From Candidatus Binataceae bacterium (lineage in GTDB: Bacteria > Desulfobacterota > Binatia > Binatales > Binataceae), in NCBI GenBank assembly GCA_030037595.1, contig JASHQJ010000030.1:1-42768 (forward strand): a stretch of DNA of 42,768 nucleotides, written 5' to 3'. Both the position numbers and the translations under genes were made by a program. The notes under the pieces are model-generated. The model was not told the DNA's origin. It ran no database searches and worked only from the letters and a program-made list of their open reading frames with translations. This document shows positions 16,031 through 24,099 of the stretch, one piece after another; position 1 is the first letter of the stretch, and each line of letters starts with the position of its first letter.

Positions 16031-17818
16031 TCAGATGCCGAGCGTCTGCGCTTCCCAGAGCGCTCTGAAGCGGCCATCGCGCCGCACACTGAGTTCTTCC
16101 CACCGACCCGATTCGACGACGCGTCCGTTCTCGAGCACGTAGATGGTGTCGGCCGATCGAATGGTCGAGAGCCGATGCGCGATCATGACCACGGTCACTT
16201 CAGCACCGAGGTCCGCGATTGCGGCCAGGATGCGCACCTCGTTGTCGGAATCTAGACTGTTGGTCGCTTCGTCAAGAACGAGCAGCGCGGGATGGCGCAG
16301 GAAGGCACGTGCGAGCGCGAGACGCTGCCGCTCACCCTGCGAGAGCATCACGCCGCGATCGCCGACGACCGTATCGAGGCCGGCCGGCAGCGCGTTGACG
16401 AAATCAGCTGCGGCGCGCGCGAGTGCAGTGCGCATCTGCTCGTCGGTCGCGCCCGGCCGCGCCCAGAGCAGGTTGGCGCGGATCGTATCGTGGAAGAGAA
16501 AAGTATCCGACGCGACGTAGCCGATATTCTCGCGCCACGACGGTGCCTGCTCGGGCCGCAGCGTCACGCCGTCAACCGATATTCGGCCGGAGTCGGGAAA
16601 GATGAGGCCCATCAACAAGTCAGCCGCCGTGCTTTTGCCCGCGCCCGACGGTCCGACCAGAGCGATCTTGTGACCCGCCTTGATCGCGATATTCAAGTCG
16701 CGCACCGCCGCGCCGCGAGTCGAGTTGTAGCCGAAGGTCGCGTCCTCCAGACGCAACTCGCGTTTGAACTCGGGCGCCGGCACCGAACCCGCGCTCGACT
16801 CGGCCGCCTGCACGCAGCGACCTTCAAGATCGAGCACGCTGACAAATGAAGGCATCGCGTTGATGAATCCGCGATAGTAATGATGGACGGACATGAAACG
16901 CGGCATCACGCGGGCGAAAAGCAAAAGCAAGATAAGGATCGCGGCAGGCGGCACCCCGATCAGCCGAATCGAGGCGTAGAGCACGACCGCCAGGATCACA
17001 ACCGAACCGAGTTGGAACAACAACTCGACGCGCGCCTGCTCGCGGGCGCTCGCAATGTTGGAGTCGGCTACGTCGCGGCTGAGTGCGGAGAAGATCGCGG
17101 CGTTGCGGCGCTCGGCGCCGTAGGCTTTCGCGGTCTTGAGGCTCAGCAAATGATCGTTGATCGCGGCGAATAGCGACTTGGTGGTGCTTGACACCTCCTG
17201 CCCGGTTTCCTGGATTGCCTGCGTCTGGCGGCGAAATGTGAGCGCGAGAACGAGCGCGCATCCGAGCACCAGCATCGTCATGCCCGCCGAGAGCGCGAAT
17301 GCGATTATCACGTAGAGGATGCTGATAACGAGGTCCGAAGCGAGCTGCATCAGCATGAAAGTCCCGGTCGCGACGCGATCGATGTCGGATGTGAGTGCGT
17401 GCGTGAAGTCCGAGGCACGGGTACGCGACACGAAAAGCCAACTCGCGTTGCTGATCGCGTTGTAGAGGCGCCCGCGCATATGATTTTCGAAGTCCTGCTG
17501 CACGCGATACATCGCAACGGTTTGCGACCGGCCAACGAGCGTGCGGAGACCGGCCAGCACGACGAACATCCCGAGCAGCATGAGGAGATCAGGATGCAAT
17601 CCGATCGCCGCAAAGACCTCCGTGACCGCGTGCGCGTAACGTCCAGCTTCGCCCTGCCCGGTCAGGTTCAAGCCCGCCACCTGCAGCGTCGGGAGCAGGA
17701 GCGCGATTCCGACACCTTCTGTGAGCGAGAACCCGGTCATCAACGCGATCGCGCTCACCAGATGCCAGCGCGCGACCGCGATAAGCATCGAGAGATAACG
17801 CCGAAACTCACGCCTCAT
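16031..17818 (-). CDS. ABC transporter, permease-ATPase fusion (lasso peptide exporter)
   Basis: Starting at the ATG at 17818 (ATGA overlap with the nucleotidyltransferase stop), the product is 595 residues. Six membrane helices span residues 1-320 and an ATPase domain follows. Walker A GPSGAGKST is at 389-397, the signature LSQGE at 492-496, Walker B LLVLDE at 512-517, and the H-loop in MIAHRLS. There is no N-terminal C39 peptidase, consistent with export of an already matured product. It is the last gene of the lasso cluster, where a D-type exporter usually gives export and self-immunity. The longer frame to 18046 is a shadow of the preceding gene. Confidence 0.93.
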   Translation of the reverse strand: MRREFRRYLSMLIAVARWHLVSAIALMTGFSLTEGVGIALLLPTLQVAGLNLTGQGEAGRYAHAVTEVFAAIGLHPDLLMLLGMFVVLAGLRTLVGRSQTVAMYRVQQDFENHMRGRLYNAISNASWLFVSRTRASDFTHALTSDIDRVATGTFMLMQLASDLVISILYVIIAFALSAGMTMLVLGCALVLALTFRRQTQAIQETGQEVSSTTKSLFAAINDHLLSLKTAKAYGAERRNAAIFSALSRDVADSNIASAREQARVELLFQLGSVVILAVVLYASIRLIGVPPAAILILLLLFARVMPRFMSVHHYYRGFINAMPSFVSVLDLEGRCVQAAESSAGSVPAPEFKRELRLEDATFGYNSTRGAAVRDLNIAIKAGHKIALVGPSGAGKSTAADLLMGLIFPDSGRISVDGVTLRPEQAPSWRENIGYVASDTFLFHDTIRANLLWARPGATDEQMRTALARAAADFVNALPAGLDTVVGDRGVMLSQGERQRLALARAFLRHPALLVLDEATNSLDSDNEVRILAAIADLGAEVTVVMIAHRLSTIRSADTIYVLENGRVVESGRWEELSVRRDGRFRALWEAQTLGI

Positions 17819-19089
17819 CGCGAATCGACGCCGGCACTCAAGCCGGCACCTCCAAGCGCGCCGCGAATCAGCCGCGGTCCGTATTGCAGCGTCATGCGAA
17901 ACGGGCGCATCAGCCAGTAGACACCGAACATCGCGCGCGGTAGCGGCAGCATCTGGTAGTCGCCCATCGTTGGCGCGAGTAGGCGGCCAACGACGTAGCG
18001 AACGCGCCCGAGAGTGGTTTCGATCGACCGAAATGGAATCGTCCACGGCTCGACTACTGGCTCCTTGTCGGGCGGCCGACGAAAGAGCTCTCTGGCGGCG
18101 AGCGACGAGAGTGCGGTGACATCACGATCCGCGCGGATGAGCGCGTCGATGTCATCTGGCAGCAGAGCATCGGCCAGCGTGCGCGCTAAAAAGAGGCCCG
18201 TCAGCAAAATTCTCCGCCCACCGCATCGCGCCGCGCGATCGAGCGCCTCGTTGAGATCGATTTCGCGCCGCGCCCTCAGCAGCTCGGCGACATCGCAGAC
18301 GTTGCTCAGCGAATGCCATCCGTGCTTGGCCCCGTGCGCGCAGAGGTAGAGTAGATGGTCGATATGGTCGGGAACGCGGATCGCCGCACCCATCAGCTCA
18401 ACCGTGATTGCGCGGCGCCACACCGAATCTTCGTCGGGCGCAAACGGAAACGCGCGCGGCGTCAGTTGCCAATGAACGTCGATCCCGCCGACGCCGCCCG
18501 GACCCGAGAAGAAATCCTCGAACTCCTGGAAGTACGGATCGCCCGCTCGTTCGCGCCGCGTAAGCATCGAAGTGTAATGTTCGGCGCTTAGGACCTCCGC
18601 CGCGCGCGCGAGGTCGCCGCGATGCAACAGCAGATCGAGATCGACGAACTGACGTCGCTCGATCGAGCCGTACGCAATCTCGGCAAGCATCGGTCCCTTC
18701 AGTGAAAGTGTGGCGACACCGGCGTCGGCGAGCAGATGCGTCAGCCGAACGAGTTCACTCGCGAGATGGCGATTGAAGAGAACTATTAAGTGGTAGTTGG
18801 TGCGAAGCGCGGCGAGGCGCGCCTCGGGCACGATATCGGCACAGGTATCCACGAGGAATCGATAAACCAGCGGCGTGACCGCGTGGCGCCGGGCAAGGCG
18901 GCTTAGTAGATCGAAGTCGGCAGAGGCGGCATGCGATCGCGCGATCGCGACGCGCGGCTCGCTGCGAAGAGTGGTCGCGGTAGCGAGCAGCAGGCGCGCC
19001 TCGCCGGGAGCCATGACTGAATTGCTCGAAGACGCCACGTCGAGTTGGAGAATAGCCTTGCCGCCGGATTGGCCCAAGACCGGTCTCAT
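17815..19089 (-). CDS. nucleotidyltransferase family protein (PF14907-like), lasso tailoring
   Basis: This 424-residue protein starts at the ATG at 19089, whose A is shared with the kinase stop (TGATG). It resembles the uncharacterised nucleotidyltransferase family found beside lasso kinases. LKGP lies at 130-133 and the metal-binding DLD motif at 150-152 (QFVDLDLLLH), followed by a GGIDVHWQL segment. Family members occur next to HPr-kinase-like proteins in lasso clusters such as pseudomycoidin, where they modify the phosphorylated peptide further. The donor and product here are unknown. Stop-start overlaps on both sides bind it tightly to the kinase and exporter genes. Confidence 0.82.
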   Translation of the reverse strand: MRPVLGQSGGKAILQLDVASSSNSVMAPGEARLLLATATTLRSEPRVAIARSHAASADFDLLSRLARRHAVTPLVYRFLVDTCADIVPEARLAALRTNYHLIVLFNRHLASELVRLTHLLADAGVATLSLKGPMLAEIAYGSIERRQFVDLDLLLHRGDLARAAEVLSAEHYTSMLTRRERAGDPYFQEFEDFFSGPGGVGGIDVHWQLTPRAFPFAPDEDSVWRRAITVELMGAAIRVPDHIDHLLYLCAHGAKHGWHSLSNVCDVAELLRARREIDLNEALDRAARCGGRRILLTGLFLARTLADALLPDDIDALIRADRDVTALSSLAARELFRRPPDKEPVVEPWTIPFRSIETTLGRVRYVVGRLLAPTMGDYQMLPLPRAMFGVYWLMRPFRMTLQYGPRLIRGALGGAGLSAGVDSR

Positions 19090-20051
19090 CACCCCAAATC
19101 GGCGAGGACAACCTCTCGTGCCCGGTCGAGCAGGTCGAAGCCGCACGGAATCACGAGGCGCTTCATCGGCACCATATCTACCACGCGCTCCATGAATCGA
19201 AAGTGACGCTCCAGGGTTGACCGATCGGTGATGTCGAGCGGAAACGAAGCCTGCACCAGCTCAAGCAACGCGTCGCGCGGCGAGATCGATTCGATTCGCA
19301 CCGAGGCGTCTGATGCGCCATTGTTGGAACGTTCGAGCCGATAAATCCGCGCGAGTGGAATCGGCGCGAGCGGAAAGTCGCGTGGATTCGCGAGCGGGAA
19401 CGCGCGCCGCTTTGGTGTGTAGTGCGCGACAGTTCGACCGCCATCCGCCCCGATTCCGAGCGCCCAAGCAGTATCGTTCCAGAGCCGAAGGCCGGGATAG
19501 GCGGGCACGGCCGCAATCGCGCCCCGATCAACGAGCGACAGGCAATCGTCGGCGAGTGAGACGAATCCCGCGCGGCAAAACGCGCCCGCTATGGTCGATT
19601 TGCCGGTGCCCGCGGGTCCGATAAAGGCACAAACGCCTGCCCGAGTTGCGATTGCGGTTGCGTGCAACGCCTCGCGCCCGCGCACGCTGAGCATCAGCGG
19701 CATGAGCTGGTCGAGCAGCAGATGTCGAATTGTCACGATTGCCACGCCATACGAGCGCCGTGTGCAAACGACACGGTCACCAGCGGCACTCAGGTCGAAG
19801 CGTGCGAGGCCAGGAAAGACGACTGCGAAGCCGTGCTCGGTGCGCCAGATTTTACGCCACAGCTCGCCACCCGGGAGTTGGGTCTCGGCGATAAACTTAG
19901 TCGTTGGCGGTTGCTCGCGATAGCGCCTCGCCAGCCGTACTGCGATGTCCGGGCGCGTGCCGCGATCTGTCTTGAGCGCAGGGACGAGCTCAGGTAGGGG
20001 CACATCGGACCTCAGAATCAAGCCGTGCGCGCGGTAGCGAAACACCCGCAA
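19089..20051 (-). CDS. HPr kinase-like protein (lasso peptide kinase)
   Basis: The 320-residue protein has an HprK-like C-terminal kinase fold. LHATAI has His130, the P-loop GPAGTGKST is at 145-153, and the LADDCLSL acidic segment follows. Its N-terminal part is unlike regulatory HprK, as in lasso kinases of the paeninodin type that phosphorylate the core peptide. The frame can only open at a TTG (20051) or a GTG two codons later, since an in-frame stop lies just upstream; no strong binding site is visible. It follows the precursor gene after an intrinsic terminator. The target residue is unclear because the predicted core has no Ser. Confidence 0.83.
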   Translation of the reverse strand: MRVFRYRAHGLILRSDVPLPELVPALKTDRGTRPDIAVRLARRYREQPPTTKFIAETQLPGGELWRKIWRTEHGFAVVFPGLARFDLSAAGDRVVCTRRSYGVAIVTIRHLLLDQLMPLMLSVRGREALHATAIATRAGVCAFIGPAGTGKSTIAGAFCRAGFVSLADDCLSLVDRGAIAAVPAYPGLRLWNDTAWALGIGADGGRTVAHYTPKRRAFPLANPRDFPLAPIPLARIYRLERSNNGASDASVRIESISPRDALLELVQASFPLDITDRSTLERHFRFMERVVDMVPMKRLVIPCGFDLLDRAREVVLADLG

Positions 20052-20101
20052 ACTTTAGTCTAAGTTGGTCGAAGCGTATGCAATCGCGATTGGAGCTTCG
20101 A

Positions 20102-20139
20102 GAAAAACGACGCGGCGACCGCCATCGGCAGCCGCCGCG
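20102..20139 (-). terminator. intrinsic terminator between lasso precursor and kinase genes
   Basis: On the minus strand CGCGGCG pairs with CGCCGCG. The inner part pairs as CTGCC/GGCGG around a GAT loop, giving a 13-bp stem with G-T pairs, and TCGTTTTT follows directly. It lies 43 bases after the precursor stop and 50 bases before the kinase start. Partial termination here would give more precursor than tailoring-enzyme transcript. Confidence 0.75.
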
Positions 20140-20182
20140 ATTAGGTTCGATCAGTAAAGCAAGAACCGCAAAAACTGTTTAA

Positions 20183-20362
20183 TTACAGGCAGGTTCCCAT
20201 CCTTTTGTTCAATGTACCGGTCCCGCCGTCGGTCGGGGGAGCAGTTCCGTTCGTGGCGGTAAGCTTGGCAACGCTCCCGTACTCAATCAGTCGAGGAGAT
20301 TGATAGGCCCGCCTTGTCTCCGACGATTTGGTACGGCCCTTTTCCTCATGCTGCTTACGCAT
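20183..20362 (-). CDS. lasso peptide precursor (59 aa)
   Basis: The gene encodes 59 residues starting MRKQHEEKGR. It has the RRE-recognition leader pattern Y-x2-P-x-L-x3-G-x4-L-T in YQSPRLIEYGSVAKLT (residues 20-35). Placing the conserved Thr35 at position -2, the leader ends at Ala36 and the core is residues 37-59, beginning TNGTAPPTD and ending GTCL. Asp45 is then core residue 9, the right place for an N-terminus-to-Asp macrolactam. The tail has Lys-Arg at core 17-18 and a single Cys at 22. GGAGGGG sits 4 bases before the ATG. It lies between the methyltransferase and kinase genes of a full lasso operon. The leader call is firm; the exact cleavage site is inferred. Confidence 0.88.
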   Translation of the reverse strand: MRKQHEEKGRTKSSETRRAYQSPRLIEYGSVAKLTATNGTAPPTDGGTGTLNKRMGTCL

Positions 20363-20366
20363 CTAA

Positions 20367-20373
20367 CCCCTCC
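20367..20373 (-). promoter_or_regulatory. ribosome binding site of the lasso precursor
   Basis: On the minus strand GGAGGGG lies 4 bases ahead of the ATG at 20362. It is the strongest Shine-Dalgarno match in the lasso cluster. It fixes the start of a gene otherwise easily overlooked because of its size and fits high expression of the precursor. Confidence 0.8.
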
Positions 20374-20403
20374 AATAGTGCCGGAATTCCAATGGGCAAC
20401 ACG

Positions 20404-20433
20404 CTTGTATCAAAGAATGCAGTGCTTGGTCAA
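20404..20433 (-). promoter_or_regulatory. candidate sigma70-type promoter of the lasso precursor
   Basis: On the minus strand TTGACC (5 of 6 to TTGACA) is followed after 18 bases by TACAAG (4 of 6 to TATAAT). Transcription would begin near 20397, about 35 bases before the precursor ATG. The 166-bp gap after the methyltransferase gene holds no convincing coding region, which leaves room for a private precursor promoter. Confidence 0.4.
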
Positions 20434-20528
20434 AGAGCAAATTCCGTCGAGTGAGCCTCTTAAGACTCATCAGAGCGCGCCGCGGAGACTCCAAAATGTT
20501 GGATAGCCAGACAGTCCCAAAATATCCA

Positions 20529-21716
20529 TCACCAAGCAGTTTGTTGCAACCGCGCGCTTATTTCTCGAACTTCCTCCGGCGCTTCCGCATAAACAGCTGT
20601 CACTTCCGTAACGAATTCAGCTGCCCGATCGAGCGAATCGAATAGATTTCGATGCCGTTCGAAGACGATCTTCTCAATTTCTCCAAGCGATCTCTGTCCA
20701 TCGCACAGATCAACCACGGTCCGTCGAGCTTCGCCCCACGGGGTCAACCTGGGCACGAAGTCCGGCCGTGTTTTGGCGAGGTTTTCGGCAGTCATCAGCA
20801 TCCCACGCATGGTCGAATGAACGAAGCGAGCCTTTTCGTTGCCTGATTTGTCGGCAATCTTGACCTTCCATGTGACCATGATTTGCTCCGGCGTGATGTT
20901 CATGGCGATTGAAACGCGGTCACCCGGAACAACCTGAATCGGGCGCTCGATCGGCAGAAATACCGCGCGACGCGTAATCCGGCGCGCGACCGCTGGGCTG
21001 TTGGTCATCACAACGCCGGGCGCGAGTTCGGATGAAAACCATCCGGCCAGGCCGTGCATCGTCGCCTTGCGGAGGACACGAACTGTTGTCTCAGCGGAAA
21101 AATTCACCGGCGCCGCGGCAGCATCAAGCGTGATCAGTTTGCCGCCGTTCGATATCAGCTTGAGCAGCCGCGCGTCGGTCGGATAGCCGGTGTTGGACGC
21201 GATCTTCTGCGCCGGCGAGAAATCGAACCTCGCGGGCCGCGCGCTCCAGAAAGTTGCGTTGCGATATCCACGCGGATAGGTGACCGCACCCGCATGCAGG
21301 CTTATTCGGTGCGGCACGGTTCGGCCGCCGGGCTTCAAGAATCGCGCTACGGCATCGCGGAAAAACTCGAGCACGCCCGCCTCAAAACCGAAGTGACCGA
21401 TCTGATCGGCTACGATCACATCGACCTTTTCCGGTAACTCAATCCGCGTCGAGAGTCCCTGGATTCCGATCACGCGATCGCCAAATCCGTTGGCACGCGC
21501 CAATTCGCGCGCGACCTGGATCATTCCGCCGGCATCGACGGCATAAACTCGTCGTGCGCCTGCTGCGCACGCAAACAGGCCGAGGATTCCCGTTCCAGCA
21601 CCAAGATCCATCACCACGTCGCCGGGCTTTACAGTTTTCCGGATAGCCTTGCGAAACAGGCCGAGGCGAAGCTTGTCGGAGAGATATTCCCGATGTTCGT
21701 CGAGCACCAGCGACAT
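20529..21716 (-). CDS. PRMT-like SAM methyltransferase with C-terminal PqqD-like domain (lasso tailoring)
   Basis: The 395-residue protein starts at the ATG at 21716, eight bases after the cyclase stop. Residues 1-310 resemble class I protein arginine methyltransferases: DEHREYLSDKLRLGLF, the SAM motif VVMDLGAGTGILGLF, AVDAGGM, and a beta-barrel half. The PRMT double-Glu loop is altered to ADQIGHFGFEAG, so Arg may not be the target. The last 79 residues (from 317) read PRLTPWGEARRTVVDLCDGQ and SLGEIEKIVFERH, then a long helix, which resembles a PqqD/RRE winged helix. Such a domain could hold the precursor leader. Methylation of the core or its C-terminus is an inference from gene position. 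Confidence 0.82.
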   Translation of the reverse strand: MSLVLDEHREYLSDKLRLGLFRKAIRKTVKPGDVVMDLGAGTGILGLFACAAGARRVYAVDAGGMIQVARELARANGFGDRVIGIQGLSTRIELPEKVDVIVADQIGHFGFEAGVLEFFRDAVARFLKPGGRTVPHRISLHAGAVTYPRGYRNATFWSARPARFDFSPAQKIASNTGYPTDARLLKLISNGGKLITLDAAAAPVNFSAETTVRVLRKATMHGLAGWFSSELAPGVVMTNSPAVARRITRRAVFLPIERPIQVVPGDRVSIAMNITPEQIMVTWKVKIADKSGNEKARFVHSTMRGMLMTAENLAKTRPDFVPRLTPWGEARRTVVDLCDGQRSLGEIEKIVFERHRNLFDSLDRAAEFVTEVTAVYAEAPEEVREISARLQQTAW

Positions 21717-21724
21717 CCGAACCT

Positions 21725-23740
21725 CTAGTTTCCTTTGAGAATTGCGGCCCGCATCTCAGCGGGGGCTGCTGCATCATTCAAGCGTTCCTCGGCCGGTCGA
21801 TGATCTCTGATCGGCGGTCCCACACCCGACGCTGCACTCTCGCATCCGAACGTTTCGCTGAACCAAAACTCAACGGCTAAAACCACCCACAGCCTCGAGA
21901 TATAATTTACGTACCCCAGGTCGCCCGACGCATAGAGGGAGTCCATTTTGCGATATGCCTCCCTGACGCGTGCGCCATCGACCCAGCCCGCCTGTTCGAT
22001 TTCGAGTGAATCGAAAATGCGCTCGCCGCCGAACGCGCGCATCGTCTCGGGAAACGTGTATCCGAAAGAACCTTTGTCCAGGCGCGCCAGTATAGAAGGC
22101 GGTACAATTCCGCGCATCGCACGGCGCAGCACGAACTTGGTCTCCAGCTCGCGCAGCCGCTGATTTTCAGGGATGGCGAATGCAAACTCCATCACGCGGC
22201 GATCATAAAACGGATGCCGCATCTCCACGGCGACGGATGCGGCATATCGATCGATCGGTTCAAGAGCCTGCGCCATCCAGCCCGCACTGTAGGTGCGATA
22301 GACGTCCTGTTGTGCAAGATCGCGGCATCGTGGCAGCACCGGCTGCCGCGCCATCCGCTCCGCGTACCTGGCACGGCGGGCAAACTCCGGCGCAATCGAG
22401 AAAGGCAGCTCGTCGCGCACAAAAAAGGGCTTTACCACCCGTTTCAACTGCTTCGGCACGAGCGGCAGAATCCCATTGCGGAAGAATAGCCGGAGCGGAG
22501 GGTAGAACATCGGATCGCTTCGCCGCATCTCACGATCAAAGCGCAAACGCCTGAGCACCGCGCCGAACTCAAGACGCCGAAGCATATCCGCGTAGCCGAA
22601 GCCGCTGCCGCCAAAAAAATCGTCACCGCCCTCACCTGTCAGCGACACTCGCACATCGCCCAGAGTTCGAAAGAATACCGCCAAATCAATCGCCGTGCCG
22701 CTTGGGTTGTAAGTCAGATCGCGATAGTGACGCGCCGTTTCGCGATACCATTTGAGCGGGCGCAACGAGGCCGCAACGTGATGACTTCTGAGATCGAAGG
22801 CGGCTTCGGCCTCGGCGACATAGCGCCGCTCGTCCGCCTCAGGGCGGTCATGATCGACCGACATTGCGTCGAAGGCGGCCACGTTCGCGGCGCCGGTCTT
22901 CATCAGACGCGACGCAATCGCGACGATGGACGACGAATCGATGCCGCCACTCAAGTCCGCAACGACGCGGCCAACACTTCGGAGGCGACATCGCACGGCT
23001 TCAAACAGAATCGCGCGAAAGTGCTCGGCGTAGTCGTCATCGGTTCGATATTCAATCGAGCGCGCCGGATCCAGGTCGTAGTAGCGCCGCCGCGTTAGAC
23101 CCGCCTGCGCAACGAGGAACAGGAATGAAGCCGGCAAGCGATAGATTCCCTGATAGAGTGTCTCCTCGCCTTCATGCGGCGAGGCGCCAAGCGTCTCCGC
23201 GATCATCCCCGCATTCGGCGTCATTGGCACGCGCGGGTCAGCGAACAACTGATGCAGTTCGGAGGCGCACACAAACAAGCCGCCATTGATGAAGTAGTAT
23301 AGTGCGGCAACCCCGAGCGGATCGCGCGCGCAGAGCATGCGGCGGCGCTTTCCGTCCCAAAGCGCGAACGCGAAGTCACCCAGGATCTCGGCCGGAAAAT
23401 CGTCACCCCAGCGCTGGTAGGCGGCTATCACGTAGGCCGCGTCCGAGTCTCCCGACGGAATGATCGCGGCCCGCTCGAACGCGTCCTTCAATTCATCGCG
23501 ATTGTCGATTCTGCCGGTGAAGACCAGCGCCAGATTGCTCCCAACATCGAGCAACGGCTGCGATTCACGCAGCGACTCGGGCGTCGTATGCAGCATCGCA
23601 TGGCCGAGAGCTACCGGACCGTCACACCACGACGACGAGCCGTCGCGCGCACGATAGGGAGCTGCCGCGATCATCCGCTCGACGGCCGCGCGCTCGGCCG
23701 GACTGCCATCGAGATGGAAAACCGCCGCGATCCCGCTCAT
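21725..23740 (-). CDS. asparagine synthase-like lasso macrolactam synthetase (C protein)
   Basis: The 671-residue protein has an N-terminal class II glutamine-amidotransferase-like domain (about 1-215) and a C-terminal synthetase domain. The ATP-pyrophosphatase motif SGGIDSS is at 264-270, with LTGEGGDDFFGG later. The N-terminus is MSGIAAVF, with Ser where glutaminases need Cys2, so no ammonia would be made. This loss is normal for lasso cyclases, which adenylate the Asp/Glu side chain for ring closure. It is slightly longer than many homologues through a C-terminal tail. The gene sits between the second PqqD gene (25-bp gap) and the methyltransferase (8-bp gap). Confidence 0.92.
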   Translation of the reverse strand: MSGIAAVFHLDGSPAERAAVERMIAAAPYRARDGSSSWCDGPVALGHAMLHTTPESLRESQPLLDVGSNLALVFTGRIDNRDELKDAFERAAIIPSGDSDAAYVIAAYQRWGDDFPAEILGDFAFALWDGKRRRMLCARDPLGVAALYYFINGGLFVCASELHQLFADPRVPMTPNAGMIAETLGASPHEGEETLYQGIYRLPASFLFLVAQAGLTRRRYYDLDPARSIEYRTDDDYAEHFRAILFEAVRCRLRSVGRVVADLSGGIDSSSIVAIASRLMKTGAANVAAFDAMSVDHDRPEADERRYVAEAEAAFDLRSHHVAASLRPLKWYRETARHYRDLTYNPSGTAIDLAVFFRTLGDVRVSLTGEGGDDFFGGSGFGYADMLRRLEFGAVLRRLRFDREMRRSDPMFYPPLRLFFRNGILPLVPKQLKRVVKPFFVRDELPFSIAPEFARRARYAERMARQPVLPRCRDLAQQDVYRTYSAGWMAQALEPIDRYAASVAVEMRHPFYDRRVMEFAFAIPENQRLRELETKFVLRRAMRGIVPPSILARLDKGSFGYTFPETMRAFGGERIFDSLEIEQAGWVDGARVREAYRKMDSLYASGDLGYVNYISRLWVVLAVEFWFSETFGCESAASGVGPPIRDHRPAEERLNDAAAPAEMRAAILKGN

Positions 23741-23765
23741 GCCGATTGGCCCGGGAAAGGAATGC

Positions 23766-24068
23766 TCAACGGCGCGCGGCTCGCTTCCTTGGCGCCGCTG
23801 GTGCTTCGGTGGAGATTTTCACAAGGCCCCTGCCCTCGAGGTCCTTGATGAGCGCTTCGAGGTCGTTACGGAGCTGCTCTACGCCGGCATCGAAGTCTTC
23901 CTGAAGACGCGTCACTGTTTCATCGACCGAGCCGTGCTCCGCGAGCAGCCGCCACATCGCGCTGCCCGCGCCGCTCAGCCCAAAATATTGGTTCGATACG
24001 ACGTCGAGAATCACGACCTCGTCGTCGAGCTCGCGCCACACGACGTCCTCAGGAATTTCAACTCTCAT
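23766..24068 (-). CDS. second PqqD/RRE-family protein of the lasso cluster
   Basis: This 100-residue protein is a PqqD-like winged helix. It reads VVILDVVSNQYFGLSGAGSAMWRLLAEHGSVDE and ends with a helical LIKDLEGRGLVKI segment plus a basic tail (PRKRAARR). In the family the three-stranded sheet and third helix bind the leader peptide. It lies between B2 and the cyclase and is not redundant in sequence with the PqqD protein at 24524. Lasso clusters normally need only one such protein, so this copy may serve the cyclase or a tailoring enzyme. PqqD family is confident; partner is unknown. Confidence 0.87.
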   Translation of the reverse strand: MRVEIPEDVVWRELDDEVVILDVVSNQYFGLSGAGSAMWRLLAEHGSVDETVTRLQEDFDAGVEQLRNDLEALIKDLEGRGLVKISTEAPAAPRKRAARR

Positions 24069-24099
24069 CTATCCTCTCGCCGCAGAAACGTCCTTACGT

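Noticed and set aside
20300-20506. Plus-strand 68-codon frame overlapping the lasso precursor
   Set aside because: It has no family signature and lies over the precursor promoter and 5' end on the opposite strand; the minus-strand precursor has a binding site and leader motif.
20380-20510. Minus-strand mini-frames (MDILGLSGYP and MSLKRLTRRN) between methyltransferase and precursor as second precursors
   Set aside because: Only 19 and 35 codons, no Y-x2-P-x-L leader motif, no ring Asp/Glu pattern; the second one runs over the promoter and ends at the binding site of the real precursor.
21725-23740. Reading the cyclase as a true glutamine-hydrolysing asparagine synthetase
   Set aside because: Cys2 is Ser, and the gene is embedded with B1, B2, precursor and exporter, which fits a lasso cyclase.
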